Source: Pomphorhynchus laevis
Lineage: Eukaryota; Acanthocephala; Palaeacanthocephala; Echinorhynchida; Pomphorhynchidae
Reading direction: 5' to 3'
DNA: 64,000 nt
NCBI GenBank assembly: GCA_012934845.2
Contig: WNNJ02001799.1
Location: forward strand, 87,922-151,921
Of this stretch, positions 46,924-55,990 are shown piece by piece. The position numbers were made by a program, and so were the translations under genes. Position 1 is the stretch's first letter; each line of letters begins with the position of its first letter. Below the pieces are notes generated by a model that had not been told where the DNA came from, made no database searches, and saw only the letters and a program-made list of their open reading frames with translations.

Positions 46924-48213
46924 ATGGATCTAAATTATTTTGCTGAAACTAACTGCCTTTTTAACAACTATATCATCGATTGCTCCAACCCTGCCAGTAT
47001 TGCTAACTTAAATCAAAACTACTTGCCATTATCAAATTGTGAACTTTTTTTGACAACACCAACATTAACTAACGATGAATATTCACTCGCTGTTGTTGAT
47101 TTTGATCAATTTTTCGTCAGATACATCAAATGGTTTAGTGCTTTTCCTAAGGCTAATGTGTTTTACGATCTTGCAAATAATAGCGATACGGCTTTACTAA
47201 AGTTGTTGAAAGACCTCGGAGTTGGTTTCACATGCGCGAATAAGCGTCACATGCAGCAACTGATTGATGTTGGTGTTGAACGTAGCAGGATCCTCTTTGG
47301 CAATGCATGCAAACAACGAAGTCATCTAGCATTCGCAAAAAACCATGGAATAGACTTTCTCTGTTTTGACAGCTTAAATGAGCTCAACAAGATTCACAAA
47401 TTATATCCTGACGTACACTACTTGCTGCTTAAATTATCAATGGACCAAGATTTTCAGGAATTTGATGTTGATCGCGGCGCCCCATTTGATCAGGCATTAA
47501 GTCTTATAAATGAGGCAAATGAACTAAATTTATGTGTAATTGGAATACATATTGAAGTTAATCCGTCAAATTCAATAGATACATTTGTTAAATGTTTAGA
47601 ACAGATCAAATATATTTTTAATGCTGCTTTAAAGATGTCACCCCAACACCCAGGGATGTCAATCATTCACTTGGGAAAATATACCAGTAAAACGGGCAAC
47701 GAACAGTTATGCAACCAAAATACTGTTGTCAACGTTATGTCTAGTCTGCAGGAAATATTCCCTAAACATTTATTTCCCGAAATTCGAGTTATTATCGATC
47801 TTGATCAACGATTAATTAAACAATCATCCAGCTCTGTCTGTGTATCAAAAATAAACGAATATTGCTCACCTAAGTATGATACAAGGATTGAAAGTACAAA
47901 TACTACCAACCTTGTTAAAAATGGCAGTTGTTTGAATGACATGGACAATGACAGAGATTTTAGTAAAAATTCACAGATAAAGTCACAATCTGATTTTGAC
48001 GAAATTATTGTTCGATCACCCAGTAGTAAATTAATGCATTATGATCAATATTTTATATGGACAAGTACAGGTGTCGCATTTAACAGCCGTGCCGCTGAAT
48101 TATCACCATCATTTTCCCCATCTGCGTACTGTTGTTCATCAAAACTGGCAATCTTTTTACTGCTACTGAAACAGTTTTATAAAACTGCTAAGCTTTTAAA
48201 GATAAAGGGATAA
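46924..48213 (+). CDS. Ornithine decarboxylase-like pseudoenzyme (antizyme-inhibitor-like), 429 aa
   Basis: The fold of ODC is recognisable: AFPKANVFYDLANNSD, LKDLGVGFTCANKRHMQQL, RILFGNACKQRSHLAFAKNH, INEANELNLCVIGIHIEV. The key residues are gone. The PLP lysine of FYAVKCN is Ala84, the Asp of GFDCASK is Thr103, the His of SFHVGSG is Glu, the IGGGFPG phosphate loop is LGKYTSK, EPGR is lost, and the catalytic Cys of TCDGLD is Ser356. So it should not bind PLP or decarboxylate ornithine. Known dead ODC homologues bind antizyme and spare ODC from degradation; I infer that role. I chose the ATG at 46924 because the frame has no ATG before it. One exon, intact. The C-terminus (SKLAIFLLLLKQFYK) is hydrophobic and unlike ODC. 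Confidence 0.82.
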   Translation: MDLNYFAETNCLFNNYIIDCSNPASIANLNQNYLPLSNCELFLTTPTLTNDEYSLAVVDFDQFFVRYIKWFSAFPKANVFYDLANNSDTALLKLLKDLGVGFTCANKRHMQQLIDVGVERSRILFGNACKQRSHLAFAKNHGIDFLCFDSLNELNKIHKLYPDVHYLLLKLSMDQDFQEFDVDRGAPFDQALSLINEANELNLCVIGIHIEVNPSNSIDTFVKCLEQIKYIFNAALKMSPQHPGMSIIHLGKYTSKTGNEQLCNQNTVVNVMSSLQEIFPKHLFPEIRVIIDLDQRLIKQSSSSVCVSKINEYCSPKYDTRIESTNTTNLVKNGSCLNDMDNDRDFSKNSQIKSQSDFDEIIVRSPSSKLMHYDQYFIWTSTGVAFNSRAAELSPSFSPSAYCCSSKLAIFLLLLKQFYKTAKLLKIKG

Positions 48214-48440
48214 TCGTTCTTGTAGACATTTTGGAAAACTTTACTTGACGAACATCACAAAAACCAGATGATTTAATATCATTATATTTTTGACAATTCA
48301 GAAAAATAGTAAAATAATTTCCAAACTTTCTTTAACATATTAGCTGAGTTAAAATATATAACTATTTAAAATACAAAATTAGGATTCAAGTCATAATACT
48401 TAAGTCAAATTATCCCATTTTTAATATTTTAATACTTTTT

Positions 48441-48535
48441 TAAATAGTTGATGTTGATCCATTATTGATAAATAATTATTGGAGCTGGATCAAAGGAAGA
48501 ATTCTTCCTTTGATCCAACTCCAATAATTAGTTAT
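48441..48535. repeat. HP-family remnant with a 54-bp palindrome
   Basis: AATAGTTGAT-TTGATCCATT at 48441 is the HP-family end. At 48475-48528 two 27-bp arms (ATTATTGGAG, TGGATCAAAGGAAGAA and complement) meet with no spacer and one mismatch. It looks like an HP element whose centre was deleted so that its arms fused. Confidence 0.85.
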
Positions 48536-48663
48536 TTTAATACTTTGTAGTTCATAGTAATGGCTTTACTTTTCGACAAAACATTGTTCTTTCTTCAAAT
48601 TATTCTTGTCGTTCAGTGTTCTTATAATATTTTGCTACATCTCTATAATCTGTGAATTTAGGT

Positions 48664-48982
48664 CAGAGGTGGCCAACTCATGGCGCATGCGCCGCATGTG
48701 GCGCATTAGCGGATGCACGATAGCGCATTATCTTTTTAATAAAGACGGGATTTTTCTTATAAAATTGATAATAAAAATTTTCAGTTATTTTACGATTATT
48801 TCCAAAAGTTAGTTTGAACACTTTACTTATTAACGAAAACAAAGTTATATATTTTTCAACATTTTTGATTGAAAAGGGCAAATATTTAAAAAATGTGTGG
48901 GTTCTCGCAACAAAAAATTGGCGGATTTGATATTCTCTGAAAGGAAAATTGGCGCTTCATCGAAAAGTGTTGGTCACCTCTG
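48664..48982. mobile_element. hAT-type MITE, 319 bp, with 8-bp target duplication
   Basis: The ends are CAGAGGTGGCCAAC and GTTGGTCACCTCTG, inverted with one mismatch, of the hAT type (CAG-GGTGG). ATTTAGGT flanks both sides (48656-48663, 48983-48990), giving the 8-bp duplication typical of hAT. There is no transposase inside. A CpG-rich subterminal block (CATGCGCCGCATGTGGCGCA) follows the left end. The related sequence at 49775-49860 lacks the element. Confidence 0.9.
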
Positions 48983-49274
48983 ATTTAGGTCATTGATCAT
49001 TTATTATTTGATTATGCTTTCGAGAATATGAACAAAAATTTGAAAACACTTCAAATTAAGTATACTGATATAGCGTATACTGATTCCCTTGTGATTTAGA
49101 GTAATTATAATATTACTGCTGTTTTCCAATCATGGAGTTGTGAATCAGGTCACACAATGAACATGAAGTGTTCATTGAACACTATAGAGTCCTTGAAAGA
49201 TTATCGTTGCTTGCAATCATGGAGTCGTAAGCTCGGCTACTCTAAAGGTAATATTACCTTTAGATATATATATA

Positions 49275-49670
49275 TATATTTACAACTCTCCTGGCCCACC
49301 ATCCATATCCGCATCAAACTCCGCCTTCTTCTCGTTACTTTTCGTCTTATCGCTGTCGGCTCCCCATCGTTCATCAACCTTCCTTTCTTAGACGATACTC
49401 GCCCCACCTCGCTATCGCTTCGTTCCTGTCATACCCTCTTACTCCACGTTCCTAATTACTCCAACAACAAAGGTCTTCGATCCTTTTTCGTCGCCGCCTC
49501 ACTCGCCTGGAATCAACTCCCTCTCGACGTCCGCCGCGCTCCCTCCTTTATCACATTCAAACACCTCCTCCTTTCACACCTTCTCGACACCTGATTCACA
49601 GTCTTGTTTTGTTGTGGTCATGTAAGCGTGCGTTGGCACGCATTTGCCACGTTAAAATAAATCCTTTTTT
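49275..49670 (+). mobile_element. L-PHD-A 3' end fragment
   Basis: It starts at SWPTIHIRIKLRLLLVTFRL and is open to HLLLSHLLDT, then has the full 3' end (GCGTGCGTTGGCACGC ATTTGCCACG TTAAAATAAATCC, T-run). It is very close to the intact copy. An (AT)n run sits at its truncated 5' side. Confidence 0.9.
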
Positions 49671-49739
49671 TTGTTTTTTTTTATCTTTGAAAAATATATT
49701 TGCACGTTCATTATATACCTTGTACGCGAAGATATTATT

Positions 49740-49870
49740 TAAAATTAGTATTGCCACTTAATACAATGTTATAATATTTTATTCCATCTGTATAATCCGG
49801 AATCTAGGTCATTGATCATTTATTATTTGATTGCACTCTCAAAAACAAAAGTGTTCATTGAACACTCGTT
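49740..49870. repeat. Paralogous empty site of the hAT MITE
   Basis: TTATAATATTTT, TCTGTATAATCC, GGTCATTGATCATTTATT, ATTTGATT repeats the DNA on both sides of the MITE at 48664-48982 but has only one copy of the target (ATCTAGGT). Confidence 0.85.
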
Positions 49871-49884
49871 TTTAAAATCATTTG

Positions 49885-50015
49885 ATTTTTTTAAACTCAA
49901 TTTTTATGAATTGACTAATAAATAATACACGATGTATCAGAATAAGGATTAGAGGTCATCAGGAGGAGATGCTTTGCTATCAGGTTTCGAACCCTATTCG
50001 TCGACCCAATGCTAA
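49885..50015. repeat. Dispersed repeat DR1 copy
   Basis: TTTATGAATTGACTAATAAA, GGATTAGAGGTCATCAGGAG and CGTCGACCCAATGCTAA follow the DR1 order. GGTTTCGAACCC inside resembles a tRNA-type B box. Confidence 0.7.
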
Positions 50016-50109
50016 ATAAAATTCAAATAATTAACAAATAATAATTATAAATATTTAATAATTGTTATCGAAGATTATTAGTAATTATTAGTCGTTTCAT
50101 TTTTCGTTC

Positions 50110-50440
50110 ATGTAGAAACGGTACCCCGTATTGCGGGACAGCGGGTCAGCTATTTCCTCGCATGCCGTCGCACTGATGAGGGGAAATGCTATCGCGATCG
50201 TCAAAAGTCTCAATGAGATGAGCCAACCCTTAGCAAAGATAAATCTTGGATCTTGTGACTACCTTGCTCCGCGACTCTTTTCTATGTGCGACCTTACACT
50301 GCCCGTGACCCAGACAATCGAGGTAGTTCTTGACTCCGACATCTCCCGTCGTCAACGACGACCATTTTGAGTTTGCCATTCCTGTCCAGCGACTCATGTC
50401 TCCGCAACGACCTTCGGCAAATCACTTTACAACTAATCAA
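50110..50440 (+). pseudogene. Short retroelement C-terminal remnant
   Basis: VALMRGNAIAIVKSL resembles the block SLMSGNSKAILSSI of the retroelement at 55620-57250 and similar ends (VAL-RGNA) of animal RT repeats. The rest ([14 protein letters not shown]) is not recognised. Confidence 0.35.
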
Positions 50441-50449
50441 CTGAATAAT

Positions 50450-51485
50450 GCTTCTTTGTCGCTTCTGCAGTCACCAACAATTAAGGAGGAGTCGTTTTGG
50501 GAGGTAATATCTGACGAACATGGTATTGACAATACTGGTCAATATGTTGGGAATAATGTACTGCAACTTGAACGAATTAGTGTATACTACAACAAAGCTC
50601 AAGAGAAAAAATATGTACCCAGCGCAATTCTGGTCGATCTTGAATCTGAAACAATGGACTGCATGAAAGCTGTTACAATGGATCAGCTGTTTCGTCCGGA
50701 TAACTTTGTATTTTGGCAATCTTGTGCTGGAAACAATTGGGCAAAGGGATATTATACCAAAGGTGCTGAGCTTGTTGATAGTGTAATGGATATAATTAGA
50801 AGATAAACTGAGCGATGCGATTGCTTACAAGGATTTCAGTTAGCGCACTATATATGAAGAGGGACCGGAAGCGGTATGGGAACTTTGCTGATTGTCAAGA
50901 TAAAATAAGAATACCCTGATAGAATAATGGCATCGTTTTCGGTACTCCCTTCACCGAAAGTGTCCGATGTAATAGTTGAACCATATAATGCAATGTTATA
51001 TTTACACAAACTTGTCGAAGACAGCGAAACATTTTCTATTGTCAGTGAAGCTTTGTGAGATATATGCTTTAGAACTTTAAAATTATCGAGTCCTGCATAG
51101 AGTGAGCTTAATAATCTAGTTTCAATGACAATGTCTGGTGTAACGACTTGTTTACGCTTTCCCGGTCAACTGAACGCTGATTTGTGAAAACTGGCCGTAA
51201 ATATGGTCCCTTTCCCGAGGTTGCACTTTTTCATGGCTGGATATGCTCCATTAACAAGTGAGAACACTCAAATTTATTGAGCAATTACTGTTCCTGAGAT
51301 TACTCAGCAAATGTTTGAAGCTAGAAATATGACGGCGGCATGCGATCCAAGTAGTGGACGGTATCTTACTGTAGCTGTAATTTTCAGAGGAAAAGTGTCA
51401 ATGAAAAAGGTGGACGAACAAATGTTAAGCATTCAGAATAAATCTTTATCCTATTTTGTTGAATATATTCCGAATAAAGACAGCA
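50450..51485 (+). pseudogene. Beta-tubulin pseudogene, intronless
   Basis: The alignment runs from about residue 8 to 360 of beta-tubulin: [191 protein letters not shown]. Several stops and frame changes, and substitutions at near-invariant sites (GQSGAGN is WQSCAGN). The C-terminal helix region is lost. Absence of introns fits either a retrocopy or a decayed single-exon gene; I saw no poly(A) tract. Confidence 0.92.
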
Positions 51486-51730
51486 GTTTGTATGAAGTTT
51501 GTAACAGCAGTTTTTTACGTTTATATGAAACAGCACCGCCATTCAACAGCTATATGAACGATAATATCTGAAGAGGAATACCACGATCAACCGGATGATT
51601 ATTAGCCTTTGATTTTATACTCTGTCATCAGATTTTTCTGTTAATTTTCGAGCAAGTTTCATGAATTAAAAAATATTAATTGTTATAGAAGAAATATTAT
51701 TCCTACCGATGTTTCTATTACAGAGGTTTT

Positions 51731-51985
51731 CATTATTATAGATCACTTTTCCCATTATTATAGATCACTTTTCCCATTATTATAGATCACTTTTCCCATT
51801 ATTATAGATCACTTTTCCCATTATTATAGATCACTTTTCCCATTATTATAGATCACTTTTCTCATTATTATAGATCACTTTACCCATTATTATAGATCAC
51901 TTTTCCCATTATTATAGATCACTTTTCCCATTATTATAGATCACCTTTCTCATTATTATAGATCACTTTTCCCATTATTATTTTG
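51731..51985. repeat. Left terminal array of a 22-bp unit
   Basis: Eleven full copies start every 22 bp from 51731, followed by a partial one at 51973. Copies differ at only a few positions (CCC to TCT or TAC). There are no spacers. Confidence 0.95.
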
Positions 51986-52381
51986 TCGCACAGATGTCTC
52001 ATATATATTGATATTATGATCATGATTGATATTATTTTAATATAACATTCCTTACATTTAGCTTAACATACTAATACATATTATCAAAGTGTTTATTATT
52101 ATCTTGCATCTAGGGGTCACATCTCGCGTATTTAAGCTTTTAGAGTGATAGATGAGGTGATGGAGGGATCAGGAGCAATATTGCATTATGATGGTGATCT
52201 TGGTTTTAGAAGACTACGACACATATTATTATAGTTTTAGATAACAAATATAATATATCCATAAACACAAATCTAAAATGCGCAAGATAGAACGCTCACT
52301 TTAATCACAGCTGATAGTATGTGTTATTTATTACTTTATTTGTTTTTTTTTATGTTTATTAAAATACAAAAAATGTTTATT

Positions 52382-53472
52382 TCAAATGAAATCAATTCTT
52401 GCAGCTGCCTTTTCAACCCAAATACGCATATGATTGTAATAACCCTCCAACCTGAATTCTCCTTCTATAAGCACACTATTAATCGTACCGATAAGCTCTT
52501 CACTATTAGAAGAAGTATTTTGTTGTTTGACTCTTGACTTGAACGACGAGAAAAATTCCTCTATCGGATTCAATTGAGGAGAATAGGGAGGTAGAAGCTT
52601 ATGAATATAATTACGACGAGCAAGAGATGCTTTCACGGTAGCTGTTTTATGTATGGAGGCATTGTCCATAACGATATATTTTCGTTCATTTTGGTTTAGC
52701 TGTGGCAGTTGCGTATCAATGAAGTCTACCATATCAACGGACTTAAAACTTCCCACCTTGACTTTAAATGCGAGTATTCCTTGATTAGTAATTGCACACA
52801 GTACAGATATATTCGTTCCCTTACCATTAGGTACATTGATGTAACATTTCGTGTTTTTTGGGGAGTATCCATAATTCTGATAGGTGTGTAAATTAAAACC
52901 CGTTTCATCTAAAAAAATAAGCTGATTGTCATCAATATTAGATAAAGAGGCTGCATACTGAGCTCTTACGTTTTTGTTTTCATTACTATTTCTATTAATA
53001 GGAATTAAAGTCAAGGACTTTCTTGAATAATCCATGTCCTTGATTATGCGTGATACTTTAGATGTTGAATAACAACCGACGGGGTTATGTATCAAAAGTT
53101 TCTCACTCATTGCTTTTAGTGTCGTACAAGGGTTTAGAGCAAGTTCTGATGCTATAATATTTTTCTCATGACTATGGTCTTTTCTAGTATCTGATTTTTT
53201 TGACCAGCAGTTTTAAATGTTGATAAATCAACGTAATCCCCTGCAAGATACCTTTTATATATCCTTCTTATAGTAACTATCGAAAGATTGAGCACAGGGG
53301 CCATGTCTTTTATTTTGTAATTATTGCCTAGAAGACCCAAAAAGCATTCTATTGTATTCTTTGTAATAGATTGTTTTATCTTTCTTTCCAATAGATCGCC
53401 CTCGTTGGGTATTGAGTTTTCATTATCTTCTTTTTCTAATTCATCACTTTCTTGATCAAAAAGGAATTCCAT
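52382..53472 (-). CDS. DDE transposase of the IS630/Tc1 group, in two frames
   Basis: Frame 1 from ATG 53472 encodes about 90 aa with a helix-turn-helix (IKDMAPVLNLSIVTIRRIYK) that should bind the end repeats. Frame 2 (to 52382) has the catalytic domain: LIFLDETGFNLHTY, YIVMDNASIHKT and LLPPYSPQLNPIEEFFSSFK, a D..D34E set with all three acids. At 53190-53200 CAAAAAAATC joins them: a -1 step there gives KKSDTRKDHSHEKNIIASEL, which leads directly into MSEKLL. So the total is about 363 aa, usual for IS630. It may be a -1 slip site or a one-base loss. Confidence 0.9.
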
Positions 53473-53499
53473 ATGGGGTAATTTTTTTAAACTATAAAA

Positions 53500-53728
53500 A
53501 TAATAATGAGAAAAGTGATCTATAATAATGGGAAAAGTGATCTATAATAATGAGAAAAGTGATCTATAATAATGGGAAAAATGATCTATAATAATGGGAA
53601 AAGTGATCTATAATAATGGGAAAAGTGATCTATAATAATGGGAAAAGTGATCTATAATAATGGGAAAAGTGATCTATAATAATGGGAAAAGTGATCTATA
53701 ATAATGGGAAAAGTGATCTATAATAATG
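53500..53728. repeat. Right terminal array, inverted 22-bp unit
   Basis: About ten copies of the complement (GGAAAAGTGATCTATAATAATG without spacers) end at 53728, just inside GAAAACCTT. Some copies carry GAGAAAAG in place of GGGAAAAG, as in the left array. Confidence 0.95.
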
Positions 53729-53749
53729 AAAACCTTGCAATAGAATATA

Positions 53750-54405
53750 GTAGAATATAATAAATACGCTTCACAAAACAATTAACAAATCAAATCAACG
53801 TTGGCACCAACGTGTTGATATTCCAATCACAGCTGTCAGCGTTAAGAAGCTTGTTGGTACGTAGTGGGATAGTGGCTCCAATCTTGCAGCTAAAGGTAAG
53901 TATCAGCCATGTCAGAAACGAACAAACTAAAATGCAAATGCTGGGGGCAATTAGCTAAGTCAATTAGCTGTAACCTTTTAAATTAGAGGTAATAATGATT
54001 GCACAACGAAATAAGTTGTGTACCTATGAGAATGTACAATTTGTAAAAGCCAACATGTGGGACAGTCCACAAGAGGACTCCGAGAGCGATTAATAAATAT
54101 TCACGCTATATAAGAATAAAAACCTCACAGACAATGAAGTGACACATTCAATTGCACATTAAATGGACGATGTATTTAAATATAAAATAATAACGAGCAA
54201 AGTCAATGATAATATGATTATTCGAAAAGAATTAATAACCATAAGGGCTTAAATACGGATGACCCACCTGTAACGTGTTTAGTAAATCATAACAATCTGT
54301 CCATATCATGAAAACATAATCCAAGTACCAATGCCAAACACGAGATTTAAGTGGTGAATTTTCTATCAATAGTAAAAATTTATTTTAGTAGCTACATCCA
54401 AATAA
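53750..54405. other. Intergenic DNA, no gene seen
   Basis: The sequence here is less AT-rich than its neighbours in parts (53800-54120) but gives no coding or repeat signal I can name. Confidence 0.35.
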
Positions 54406-54409
54406 TTGT

Positions 54410-54705
54410 TATATAAGATTTTATATAATTTAAATCAAGTTAAAATATAAATAACTAAGCTAATAAATATTTTTAAATAATAAATTATTGTTATATTTAT
54501 ATTTATAAAGTTAAGATTTAAAATTGAAAATAATATAAATAAAAATTTTTATGAACTGACTACTAAATAAGTGACGATGTATAATAATAAAGATTAGAGG
54601 CCATCAGGAGGAACTGCTATGCTATCAGAATTCAACTCTTATTCCTCGACACAGCATAGAAGCGGGGCCAAATACACATTAATGACGTATTTGACACGTA
54701 TGTAT
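54410..54705. repeat. Dispersed repeat DR1 copy
   Basis: This is the longest DR1 copy: TGTTATATAAGATTTTATAT, ATGAACTGACTACTAAATAA, AAAGATTAGAGGCCATCAGG, AGGAACTGCTATGCTATC and AGCATAGAAGCGGGGCC. The CTATGC/GCATAG stem replaces the CTATGT/ACATAG stem of the copy at 46090. Confidence 0.75.
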
Positions 54706-54709
54706 ATCG

Positions 54710-54935
54710 TTTTCCAAATATAAGATTAATTAATTTTTCTAATGCATCTTTAATATTTTTAAATCTAAATTTGATTAAAATCAAAATTATATTTATGTTT
54801 TGTAAATTTATTCCTTTTGTGTGTTCTAAAAATTCTTTTGTTGTACCAATACTGAAATAGTGTTTTTACTGGTATTAATTTCGATTACCCTACAATATAT
54901 CTTGAAATGTGATTTAATTAATTAAAAATAAGTCA
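54710..54935 (-). mobile_element. Reverse transcriptase fragment, partial duplicate
   Basis: It repeats, with differences, the nucleotide sequence at 55125-55370 in the same orientation. It covers the KEFLEHTKG and NTG parts of that RT fragment and is more decayed. Confidence 0.6.
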
Positions 54936-54978
54936 GCTATAATTGAGATACAATTACTCTTATTGAAACACCTTTTAC

Positions 54979-55377
54979 TTATCTAAATATATATGTCACT
55001 ACTTTTAAATAATTTTGATTTATCAAAATATTTAAGGATTCAATTAATTCAATTTTATCAATATATTTAGATTTACTTGATGGTTTAATTTTTGTTAGAT
55101 ATGCGTTATAATTATTATAACATATGTATGTATATCTTTTTCCGAATATAAGAATAATTAATTTTTCAAGTGCATATTTAATATCTACTAAATCTAGATT
55201 TGTATAATGCGTACTAAAATTGTACGTATTTATGTTCTGAAAATTTATTCCTTTTGTCTGTTCTAAAAATTCTTTTGTAGAATTAATACTGAAATAGTGT
55301 TTTATACCAGTATTAATTTCGATTACCTTGCAATATTTTTTAAAGTGTGCTTTAATTACTTTAAGTATTTTATTCAT
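54979..55377 (-). mobile_element. Reverse transcriptase N-terminal fragment, uncertain class
   Basis: The 132-residue frame reads VIKAHFKKYCKVIEINTGIK, HYFSINSTKEFLEQTKG, INTYNFSTHYTNLDLVDIKY and YICYNNYNAYL. It follows the entry part of a group of animal and protist RTs that I remember as EYC-GI-NTGVN, TYDFSTLYTTLPH, ACN--NAFF. The later catalytic motifs are not seen. I cannot place it in a named family. Confidence 0.6.
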
Positions 55378-55615
55378 ATAGACAGAAAGTTGGTTTTAAT
55401 GTACATTTAAACGCACTACATATGAACCTAGGTTTTATTGGATTATTATGTAATTTTGGATTCCAATATAATATAGGTGTAGTTTTATTATCTGATTCAA
55501 TTTTTATACCTTTTTTATCCATTATAGAACAATGCCTTGTATTGCTTTTAAACTTAAATCACTACATTCATATGTTGTGTTTATATTTAAATCATTATAA
55601 TACACTTATTTCATC
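55378..55615. other. AT-rich spacer
   Basis: No coding sequence recognised between the RT piece and the OTU-bearing element. Confidence 0.3.
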
Positions 55616-55619
55616 AGTA

Positions 55620-55990
55620 TATCATAATAAAGCCTTTTGCATATGAAGACAAAGATTAATCCATGGCATAATTCCTTCCTGGTGAATGACAATGAAAACG
55701 TATTTGAAAAGAGCAAAGTCCACCAGTGCCTCATTTCCGGCAAACACGCACAATTTGCGAAGTCGCGCGACCGATTTGTCAAAGTTTGCGAAGAAATGTG
55801 CAAACTCCGTCTTGTTGCCCTCAAGGTAGTTGCAAGCATTCGCACGATACTCGGAGTGATCATCAAAATTATCCGTCATCTGGTCAGAGAGGGCGTGAAA
55901 TAGGCAGTTACCATCGCTGGAGACCTCGCGGACCACAATTCCGTAATCATTAAGCTGGTTATGAATGCAGTAGAAAACCCGTTAGCTGCT
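55620..55990 (-). pseudogene. OTU-type cysteine protease domain in the retroelement tail
   Basis: VVREVSSDGNCLFHALSDQM contains the Asp-Gly-Asn-Cys core with the nucleophile. DDHSEYRANACNYLEGNKTEF and CVFAGNEALVDFA follow in the OTUD3-like order (HR, F, WGG-EL-A). The last part with the catalytic His (H-Y-SV) is not visible. OTU proteases cleave ubiquitin chains; some LINEs carry OTU domains as part of their polyprotein. The nearest host genes are unrelated, so I attach it to the retroelement. Confidence 0.65.

Larger units (their letters stand above)
51725..53746 (-). mobile_element. Tc1/mariner-IS630-like transposon with iterated inverted ends
   Basis: About 2.0 kb. Both outer ends read TATT-CA-AGGTTTTC when oriented inward and are flanked by TA, the normal target of the superfamily. 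Inside each end lies an array of a 22-bp unit (CATTATTATAGATCAC then TTTTCC), about 11 copies left and about 10 right, in opposite orientation. The transposase lies between on the minus strand, nearer the right end, and about 350 bp of other AT-rich DNA lies on the left side. Confidence 0.9.

Noticed and set aside
49885-50015. A tRNA gene suggested by GGTTTCGAACCC
   Set aside because: No cloverleaf, A box or anticodon arm can be drawn around it; other DR1 copies lack the box.
51731-51985. Regular short repeats that might suggest a CRISPR array
   Set aside because: The 22-bp units are directly adjacent with no spacers, are mirrored at 53500-53728, and flank a transposase gene in eukaryotic DNA.
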